Source of the DNA: Candidatus Dependentiae bacterium
Lineage (GTDB): Bacteria; Babelota; Babeliae; Babelales; Vermiphilaceae
NCBI GenBank assembly: GCA_026389015.1
Contig: JAPLIR010000015.1
Location: forward strand, 62,001-126,000
Length of the DNA stretch: 64,000 nucleotides
Direction: 5' to 3'
The position numbers and the translations under genes were made by a program. The notes below the pieces were generated by a model. The model ran no database searches. It was not told the DNA's origin and saw only the letters and a program-made list of their open reading frames with translations. This document shows positions 17,246-23,663 of this stretch, one piece after another (position 1 is the stretch's first letter; the number at the start of each line of letters is the position of its first letter).

Positions 17246-17889
17246 CTTCCTAATACCGTTTGTCCACCAACGACTCTTTGTCCAACACCCACCGCAAGTA
17301 TAACCTCAGCTGGCATCAAGATGTCAACTCTTGATCCAAACCGGATCATGCCATATTTGTATCCTGCTGGTACTGATTGACCTTTAGGCACCCAACAACA
17401 AATACGTCGCGCAACGGTGCCTGCAATTTGGCGCACCAGAATAGTTTTACCTTGTTCATCGGCAATCACAATATCATTACGCTCATTGAACTCAGAAGAT
17501 TTTGGCAAGAATGCCATAGAAAAAGTACCAGTTTTGTAGATAATATCTTGAATCGTGCCAGCCATAGGAGTCCAGTTAACGTGCACATCGATGGGCGAAA
17601 GGAAAATGGAAACTTTTTGCGCATAACCTTCTAGCTTGTTGTCCTTATCAAACTGAACGTCCACCACCACACCATCAGAAGGACAAATCAAAACTGATGC
17701 ATCCCGTTTAGCCTCAAGGCATTCACGTTCTGGATTGCGGAAGAAATAAAAACTAAACAAGAATAATCCAAGCGAAACATACAATAACGGACGAAATAAA
17801 AAATAACCAAGTACCGTGCAAACAATAAGTACTGCAGCAATGTAAAAACCTTGGGTCCACAATAAATTCGAAGTAATAAATGTTAGCAT
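17236..17889 (-). CDS. psd: Phosphatidylserine decarboxylase (short form)
   Basis: 217 residues, the short Psd class. An N-terminal membrane hairpin (about 10-48) is followed by FFRNPERE, CPSDGVVVD and LSPIDVHVN motifs typical of the family. Autocatalytic cleavage is expected at the Gly-Ser of RFGSRVD (about residue 185), making the pyruvoyl cofactor. It decarboxylates phosphatidylserine to phosphatidylethanolamine at the inner membrane. AAGGAA precedes the ATG, and pssA follows with overlapping frames. Confidence 0.94.
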   Translation of the reverse strand: MLTFITSNLLWTQGFYIAAVLIVCTVLGYFLFRPLLYVSLGLFLFSFYFFRNPERECLEAKRDASVLICPSDGVVVDVQFDKDNKLEGYAQKVSIFLSPIDVHVNWTPMAGTIQDIIYKTGTFSMAFLPKSSEFNERNDIVIADEQGKTILVRQIAGTVARRICCWVPKGQSVPAGYKYGMIRFGSRVDILMPAEVILAVGVGQRVVGGQTVLGRWQ

Positions 17890-17910
17890 AAAAAATTCCT
17901 TATAAAGTAA

Positions 17911-17939
17911 AACAGGTATCCATAGTTAGGATACCTGTT
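17911..17939. terminator. Bidirectional intrinsic terminator
   Basis: AACAGGTATCC pairs with GGATACCTGTT around a 7-base loop, with TTTTT after it on the plus strand and TTTACTTT on the minus strand. It ends the 400-residue gene upstream of psd. Confidence 0.85.
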
Positions 17940-17961
17940 TTTTTAAAAATCTAAAGTTAGC

Positions 17962-19164
17962 TTAGTTTTTGCGCTCGTCGCTATCTGCTACAAATGGCAT
18001 GCCACCTGGAGCTCCCTGTTGGTTATTATTAATCACAACCACGGGGGCTTGAATACCACCATTCTGAGGACGATTTGGGTTAATAAAAACGCCAGCCTGT
18101 TGTTGTGCTAACAACTTCTCAAGTTCACAAAGCCGTTGCCATATTTTTAAAATCTTCCAATAAGTTTTAGCTGCGTACACATAATTAGGCTTTATGGCAG
18201 TAAAAATAGGCTTAGAAATACGCTGTAGAAATGTTGGGTTACTCCACGGATTTTGCATTGCAAGGTTAATACTTCTTTCTTGCTGCTCAGTCCAAGAACC
18301 TGGTCCTTGTGGATCTGCATGCTCACCTCGAGCATTGAGAGGAGCATCAACACATGCCTTATCATACTCTCGCTGAATACCAAACGCATCAACTAATGAA
18401 GGCATAACATCGCAATAGACAAGATGATCACGCTCCAATTGCAAGATATCTTGCCAAAACTCATCCTTTTCACGATCTATAGCATCTCTGACATGTTTCC
18501 ACGTTGGATAGGCAATACTATTACCGTTCAAATCAGGAATATACAAAGTACCATTTTGAGCAGATGTCTTGAAGGCTTGAATAATTGCCGCACCATTAGC
18601 TTTAATTAAACGAGCAGCAGGATAATTTTGCACTTCCCATTTATAAAACTTTATTGGCCCATCATGCCTATCACCGAGACACATATGATCCAAATTTCTC
18701 TTTTTATCTAACGTTCTGATTCCTGCATAGTTATACAGAAACCGTGTTAAAGCCGCCGTAACTGTAACGCCAACACCAATACCTATTTTAGTTTTGGTAT
18801 CTAGATTAGATTTAGCCAACATCGTGGCGCCAACCGCAGCAACCGCTCCAGCCTTGACTAAGGTAGGTAAACTCCAAGCTGCCCTGCTTACATAAGCAGC
18901 TGCAGCAGTAGTTCTCTCAGCTACATAAGCAGCGCCATCGCACACATAAGTATATGCTTGAAGAGCATAAGGTCGATAAACAGGTTTGTATGCCAAAGCA
19001 ATGCTGCCTACAACACCAAAGAAAGCCCCTGCTTTAATCAAAGTCGATACTACACTTGAAGATTGAATCGGTACTTGCGGTGCAGGATTCATACCTGACG
19101 TAGGCATAGCGACCTGTAGTCCCATAATCATTAATAAAACAAAGATTGTGTTTTTCTTATTCAT
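17962..19164 (-). CDS. Exported or membrane protein of unknown function (400 aa)
   Basis: The start at 19164 is chosen for GAGG upstream; nine earlier codons are possible but less likely. The first 25 residues form a signal peptide. Residues about 35-155 hold three or four short hydrophobic, Ala/Val/Gly-rich segments that may span or insert into membrane. The C-terminal 240 residues are soluble-looking, rich in Trp, Tyr and Asp, ending in an Asn/Gln/Pro-rich tail. No family is recognised. The general plan, signal peptide plus short hydrophobic segments plus soluble tail, recurs in the 306-residue protein at 41.6 kb. Confidence 0.75.
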   Translation of the reverse strand: MNKKNTIFVLLMIMGLQVAMPTSGMNPAPQVPIQSSSVVSTLIKAGAFFGVVGSIALAYKPVYRPYALQAYTYVCDGAAYVAERTTAAAAYVSRAAWSLPTLVKAGAVAAVGATMLAKSNLDTKTKIGIGVGVTVTAALTRFLYNYAGIRTLDKKRNLDHMCLGDRHDGPIKFYKWEVQNYPAARLIKANGAAIIQAFKTSAQNGTLYIPDLNGNSIAYPTWKHVRDAIDREKDEFWQDILQLERDHLVYCDVMPSLVDAFGIQREYDKACVDAPLNARGEHADPQGPGSWTEQQERSINLAMQNPWSNPTFLQRISKPIFTAIKPNYVYAAKTYWKILKIWQRLCELEKLLAQQQAGVFINPNRPQNGGIQAPVVVINNNQQGAPGGMPFVADSDERKN

Positions 19165-19291
19165 AGTAACCTCATATTTTTTAGAAAACATATTCTATAG
19201 TTCATTATTGAGTTTAACTATAAAAATTAAGTAATCAACAGCCCTCATTGAGCACATTTCTAATAGAAATAGCACAGATAAAAGTCGGATT

Positions 19292-20527
19292 TTAAACCTT
19301 AAGAACAGCCTTATCAACCAGCGCTTTGGTCATGACCATTTGACGATAGGTACCCATAGCATTGGTATTGCCTACCAACAAGAAACCTTTTAAAGTTCCA
19401 GCGACCAGTAAAAAGAGATGATAATACCCATCACCCTGCTGAGTTATGAGCTCACCATCGGCCAGAGGAGTCAGAATAGGCCCGCAGGCCGCAAATTTTA
19501 TACCAAAAAATGAAGAACTAATAACGGGAGAAATGCCAGGATACACACGCGGCTGCCCAGCCATGTGACACGCAGCGACCAACCCTTGGAGCATCGCATC
19601 TGGCCACAATCGACTTGGAACTAATTTTCCACTCAGTTGATCTTGCACCATGGCGATATCACCCGCAGCATAGATTGCAGAAACGGATGTTTGCATAAAC
19701 TGGTTGGTTATAATGCCTTGATCCTGAACCGCAACGCCAGCTTGAAAGGCCAGCTGCACATTAGGTCGCAACCCAACCGCAAAAATAACCATATCAGCAT
19801 CAAGGGCTTTACCGGAAGCTAACATAACACCGCTCACGCGGCCTGCTCTTCGTAGCTTTAGCGTAGTAGAGCCATTGTTAGAAATAATTTCTGACACCAT
19901 CTCATTGGCGCAAAAGGTCACGTTATGGACTGCCATCTGTTGTTCGATAGCCTTTGAACCCTGAGCATCAACAATCGATGACAAAACTTGACCTTGTTTT
20001 TCGACAACAGTCACTTCAATGTTATGTGATAATAAGGCATCCGCGCATTCAAGACCACTCAAGCCTGCACCGACCACTACTGCTTTTTTAACCTGCGATT
20101 TGGCAATCCATTGCATAATCGCGTGCATGTCTCTCAAACGATGGAAGGTAAATACACCTTCAGCTTCTGCTAAGCCAGGTAATGTTGGTATGATTGGCGA
20201 GGTACCAACACCGAGAAGTAAAGTGTCATAGGCAAGCTCTTGACCATCATCGAGAATAATTTTTTTTTGATCGGGAATAATAGATGTTACTCGTGTGCCA
20301 AGCATCAAGGTGATGTTTTTATTTTTAGCCTGTTCAAGCGTTAGTGTATGCACTTGAGACTCATCCTTGCTGCCAGCAAGATAGTCTGCCAGCATGCATT
20401 TATTGTAGGGAGCTTCAAGCTCATCAGAAACCACGATAATAATTGCATCTGCATCCAATTGCCGCAGCTTATGTGCCGCTGCTGTTCCTGCTGCTGATGC
20501 ACCGATAATGATATGAGTTTTTGACAT
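19292..20527 (-). CDS. FAD-dependent NAD(P)H oxidoreductase (NirB-N/rubredoxin-reductase-like)
   Basis: 411 residues. FAD-binding Rossmann motif with Ala/Ser substitutions at the start (IIIGASAAGTAAA), NAD(P) Rossmann motif in the middle (VVVGAGLSGLECA, about 152-164), and the second FAD motif near 265-285 (AIYAAGDIAM). PYNKCMLADYL resembles the flavin-proximal motif of nitrite-reductase-type NAD(P)H oxidases. It moves electrons from NAD(P)H to a partner or to oxygen; no rubredoxin, nitrite reductase domain or iron-sulfur partner is encoded nearby, so the acceptor is unknown. AAAGAGAA precedes the ATG. Single gene, with tRNAs and repeats upstream. Confidence 0.88.
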   Translation of the reverse strand: MSKTHIIIGASAAGTAAAHKLRQLDADAIIIVVSDELEAPYNKCMLADYLAGSKDESQVHTLTLEQAKNKNITLMLGTRVTSIIPDQKKIILDDGQELAYDTLLLGVGTSPIIPTLPGLAEAEGVFTFHRLRDMHAIMQWIAKSQVKKAVVVGAGLSGLECADALLSHNIEVTVVEKQGQVLSSIVDAQGSKAIEQQMAVHNVTFCANEMVSEIISNNGSTTLKLRRAGRVSGVMLASGKALDADMVIFAVGLRPNVQLAFQAGVAVQDQGIITNQFMQTSVSAIYAAGDIAMVQDQLSGKLVPSRLWPDAMLQGLVAACHMAGQPRVYPGISPVISSSFFGIKFAACGPILTPLADGELITQQGDGYYHLFLLVAGTLKGFLLVGNTNAMGTYRQMVMTKALVDKAVLKV

Positions 20528-20555
20528 GATTCTCTTTATTTTATTTATCTTTAGC

Positions 20556-20592
20556 CCGACGTAGCTTGCCGAGCCTGAAGGCCCGGATAAGC
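20556..20592. repeat. Palindromic element, family A, intergenic copy
   Basis: Bases 20561-20592 (GTAGCTTGCCGAGCCTGAAG, then GCCCGGATAAGC) are identical to 30280-30311 inside an HtrA gene. CCCGAC...CCCGGA-type ends give imperfect dyad symmetry. Bases up to 20750 hold further related fragments (GCTTATCTGGCCTGCCAGAC and CTACGAGCATAGCGAGAAG). Confidence 0.85.
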
Positions 20593-20751
20593 GAATGAAT
20601 TAATATCAAAAATTAAGCCCGTCGTCGCCTTCGGCTATTTCGGGCAGTCTTCGCAAATAAAACATTTCAAGTAATTTTTTACTCCTAAGCTTATCTGGCC
20701 TGCCAGACGTAGCTAGCTCTACGAGCATAGCGAGAAGAACCTAGCGAAGAC

Positions 20752-20828
20752 TGGTGCGCCCGACGAGATTCGAACTCATGGCCTGCAGATTAGGAATCTG
20801 CCGCTCTATCCACCTGAGCTACGGGCGC
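20752..20828 (-). tRNA. tRNA-Arg (anticodon CCT)
   Basis: Cloverleaf with acceptor stem GCGCCCG/CGGGCGC, D-arm GCTCAGGTGGATAGAGC, anticodon stem GCAGA/TCTGC around loop TTCCTAA, a T-arm with GTTCGAATC, discriminator A and an encoded CCA. It reads AGG codons. Repeat elements flank it on both sides. Confidence 0.95.
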
Positions 20829-20880
20829 AAATAACTTTTATTTCAAATTTGACTCCCAATCTACTCGCTATTTTATCCTG

Positions 20881-20936
20881 CCTGTCCGCCGAAGCTTTAG
20901 CGAAGGAGGAAGCGAAGCCGAAGGGGGCGCAAATAA
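20881..20936. repeat. Palindromic element, family B, intergenic copy
   Basis: The core 20881-20913 is identical over 33 bases to the in-gene copy at 13857. Then come GAAGCCGAAGGG and GGCGCAAATAA; the last block also flanks both tRNA-Arg genes, suggesting the element and tRNA flanks were duplicated together. Confidence 0.85.
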
Positions 20937-20987
20937 TGTGCAGCAAATACTTAGAAATTTATATAACTTGATGAACTATATTTATAT

Positions 20988-21061
20988 TGCGCCCGGTAGG
21001 ATTCGAACCTACAGCCATCGGAATCGAAATCCGGTACTCTATCCAGTTGAGCTACGGGCGC
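20988..21061 (-). tRNA. tRNA-Arg (anticodon TCG)
   Basis: Acceptor stem GCGCCCG/CGGGCGC, D-arm GCTCAACTGGATAGAGT, anticodon loop TTTCGAT, T-arm GTAGGTTCGAATCCTAC, discriminator A. No CCA is encoded, unlike the neighbouring tRNA-Arg. The outermost anticodon-stem pair looks like a C-A mismatch. It reads CGA, and perhaps other CGN codons by wobble. Confidence 0.93.
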
Positions 21062-21071
21062 AAATAATAGT

Positions 21072-21077
21072 ATTATA
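21072..21077 (-). promoter_or_regulatory. Likely -10 box for the tRNA-Arg pair
   Basis: TATAAT on the minus strand, 11 bases upstream of the tRNA-Arg(TCG) 5' end. No good -35 box is visible; a T-rich tract lies at about the right distance. Confidence 0.45.
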
Positions 21078-21130
21078 TGTAACAAAAAAAAGACTAAAGA
21101 GCCAGAAAAAGATGATAGGAAGCGCAAAAA

Positions 21131-21877
21131 CTACGCTGAAGTTCTTTTAAAATAAGCTAGAAACTCTTTATTACCAGTCGTGCCTTCTATTGGCGATTCG
21201 GTAACGCCTATTGCGACAAATCCATAACGGGCAATACCCTGAGTAACGAGCTGAATAACATGCGCATGCATTTTTGGATCTTTAATAATACCACCGCGAC
21301 CAACATCTTCTTTACGTACTTCAAATTGAGGCTTAATAAGAGTAATAAGTTGCCCATCGGGTTTAAGTATGCTGCAAACCGCATCCATAACTTTGAGTAA
21401 AGAGATAAATGAGAGATCAAGAGTAATGAGATCAACTTTTTCGCCAAGATCGGTCATATTACGCAAGTTAGTACGTTCTATTACAACTACGCGTTCATCG
21501 TTACCAACTTTTTCATGTACTTGGCCATAACCAACATCAATGCCATATACTTTTCTTGCACCACGTTGCAACATGCAATCGGTAAAGCCACCGGTTGAAA
21601 TACCTGCATCCATGATTACCAAACCCGCTACATCAACCGCAAAATGATCCAATGCCTTTTCAAGCTTAAAACCGGCACGGCCCACAAATTTTTGCTCTTC
21701 GGCCTGCAAGGTCAACTGTGCATCTTCTGGGATGATCATGCCTGGTTTGGTGACGATACGCCCTTCAACCTGCGCTTTGCCCTGCATAATTAAACTTTGA
21801 ATATAACGTCTGGTATGCTGAGCAAACTGCTCTTGCAACAATAGATCAAGTCTTTTTTTACTCATAACACCACTCAT
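21131..21877 (-). CDS. tlyA: TlyA-family rRNA methyltransferase/hemolysin A
   Basis: 248 residues. An N-terminal S4 RNA-binding domain (about 6-65, KKRLDLLLQEQFAQHTRR) is followed by an FtsJ-like methyltransferase: VGRAGFKLEKAL, SAM motif DAGISTGGFTDC (about 90-101), TLDLSFISL and LIKPQFE. Characterised members 2'-O-methylate cytidines in 16S and 23S rRNA; some also have reported haemolytic activity. The S4-FtsJ layout and length are typical. It follows the HtrA-like gene by 59 bases on the same strand and may share its message. A second in-frame ATG (codon 5) is also possible. Confidence 0.93.
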   Translation of the reverse strand: MSGVMSKKRLDLLLQEQFAQHTRRYIQSLIMQGKAQVEGRIVTKPGMIIPEDAQLTLQAEEQKFVGRAGFKLEKALDHFAVDVAGLVIMDAGISTGGFTDCMLQRGARKVYGIDVGYGQVHEKVGNDERVVVIERTNLRNMTDLGEKVDLITLDLSFISLLKVMDAVCSILKPDGQLITLIKPQFEVRKEDVGRGGIIKDPKMHAHVIQLVTQGIARYGFVAIGVTESPIEGTTGNKEFLAYFKRTSA

Positions 21878-21936
21878 AACAATATAAAACTATGGATACC
21901 CGTATATTACCAGTATACCAACAGGAATTATATTGA

Positions 21937-23412
21937 CTACACCGCGGTTTTATTAACCTTTTTTAACAGTTTCTCGACTGCTTTTGTAACAGGATACATA
22001 AAATCCTTGCTCAATTGCAGCTCATCGTCTAATAAATCCTGCAAATTGAATGCCGCAAAAAAATCACGCCTGGTTTTGAGCGTCAAAAATCCGGTGGTGA
22101 TACTTTTTTGTAAAGCCTTTCTAAAGCTCTCCAGAGTGCCAACTTCTATACCATTTACTTCTTTAATGCTATCGCCAGGCATGATAACATTGAGCTGCTG
22201 CGCCAGTGAACCAGGCAACACGTGAGCAATAACCAATACCGGCTGAAGTTTTTCCTCAACTTTTTCGTAGACCACTAAATCGGGAGCATCCTCAATTAAT
22301 AAAGGAATATGATTATCCGCTAACGGCATAATAACCATGCCAGCTATAATTTCGTAATCAATCGCTTCGCAATCCGGATACATATGTCTAATCGGATACG
22401 GATCGGATAATACAAATTTCAACGTTATCTCTTTGCGTTTACCATTACGATACACCACACATTTTACCTTATCGCCTGTTTTTACACGCGCAATAAGGTC
22501 AATCAACGTTGTTTTATCTACTCCCCAAGGCGCTGGTGATTCTCCATATACATCGATTGGCAATCCATTAAATTCATACAACATATCGCCAACCTGTATA
22601 CCAGCTCTATCAAATAAAGAATCTTTAATCACTCTATTAATATAAATACCAGCCGGTAGCGGGTTGCCGAGAAACTCAGCCTTACTATCATTTGCATACA
22701 TACATTGCACGCCTAAAAAAGGAACTCTGACCAACCGCTGCGTATACAGTTCGTCCAAGATCAAGCTCAGCTGATTGATAGGGATTGCATAGCCAACATT
22801 TTGTGCTTCAGCAATAGTAGCTATACTAATCCCAATCACCTGTCCGTGCTCATTAAACATTGGTCCTCCGGAAGATCCGGGATTAATCGGTGCTGTTACT
22901 TGAATGAACGCCTGCCCACCATCACTTGATTCGCGGCCACTCACTACGCCCGTGGTGCTTTTTAGGCGATATTGACCCATGGGATAACCAAGCACTAAAA
23001 TTGCATCAGTGCGCTGCACTACATCTGAATCACCAAAGATCAAATAAGGCACCACACCAAGTGCTGCGCGTAACTCTTTTAAATCTTTTGGTTTGATACG
23101 CAATAATGCCACATCACGCTGCGGACAACAACCAACAACGTCAACATGAATCATGTGCCGACCCAACAAAGGCACATGTACCCAAATACGTTTTGCTTCA
23201 TCAATTACATGGGCATTGGTAATAATGTAGCCATCGCCATTAATTAAAAAACCACTGCCTCGATTTTCAGCCTGCTCTTCAATATTGTACGGCTCTAGCC
23301 AATTAAATTTACCCACCTGCGCAAAAACTTGCACAACCGCATTTTGAACCGCATCTTGAATTTGTGTCCAATCTACCGTGCCTTTAATCAAAACAATATT
23401 CTCTTTTTTCAT
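21937..23412 (-). CDS. HtrA/Deg-type serine protease without signal peptide
   Basis: 491 residues. Trypsin-like domain at about 25-225: His in ITNAHV, Asp in QRDVALL and Ser in NPGSSGGPM make a complete triad. A PDZ domain follows (about 245-340, GVQCMYAND through AGIQVGDMLYEFNG), and a PDZ-like region (about 390-460). The layout resembles plant Deg9-like proteases more than DegP. There is no signal peptide, and an in-frame TGA just upstream rules out a longer N-terminus, so this copy is predicted cytoplasmic, unusual for HtrA. The paralogue at 28.7 kb has an N-terminal membrane anchor, so the pair may serve two compartments. TlyA lies downstream. Confidence 0.9.
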   Translation of the reverse strand: MKKENIVLIKGTVDWTQIQDAVQNAVVQVFAQVGKFNWLEPYNIEEQAENRGSGFLINGDGYIITNAHVIDEAKRIWVHVPLLGRHMIHVDVVGCCPQRDVALLRIKPKDLKELRAALGVVPYLIFGDSDVVQRTDAILVLGYPMGQYRLKSTTGVVSGRESSDGGQAFIQVTAPINPGSSGGPMFNEHGQVIGISIATIAEAQNVGYAIPINQLSLILDELYTQRLVRVPFLGVQCMYANDSKAEFLGNPLPAGIYINRVIKDSLFDRAGIQVGDMLYEFNGLPIDVYGESPAPWGVDKTTLIDLIARVKTGDKVKCVVYRNGKRKEITLKFVLSDPYPIRHMYPDCEAIDYEIIAGMVIMPLADNHIPLLIEDAPDLVVYEKVEEKLQPVLVIAHVLPGSLAQQLNVIMPGDSIKEVNGIEVGTLESFRKALQKSITTGFLTLKTRRDFFAAFNLQDLLDDELQLSKDFMYPVTKAVEKLLKKVNKTAV

Positions 23413-23582
23413 GTTTCATTCGCCTTTTTTTACAATATTTTTCTTTTTCACAAGCTACTACAATGTTTCATCAAAAAAAAAGAGATGCCCATACTATTGA
23501 TTATTTTTTTCACACCATGCTACAGTACCGTAGATCAATAAAGATATCATCAGAATAATATTTTTTTTGCTAAGTAATATTA

Positions 23583-23611
23583 TTGACAACGAAAAATAAT
23601 AAGGGTAAACA
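23583..23611 (+). promoter_or_regulatory. Possible promoter of the envelope operon
   Basis: TTGACA at 23583-23588, 17 bases, then TAAACA. The -35 is perfect, the -10 poor. It lies about 50 bases upstream of the Cys-rich beta-helix gene in an otherwise featureless 250-base gap. Confidence 0.35.
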
Positions 23612-23663
23612 GAATTAAAGAGATTAATGTTCATATGTATCATCTAAAAAAGGAGACAGTATT

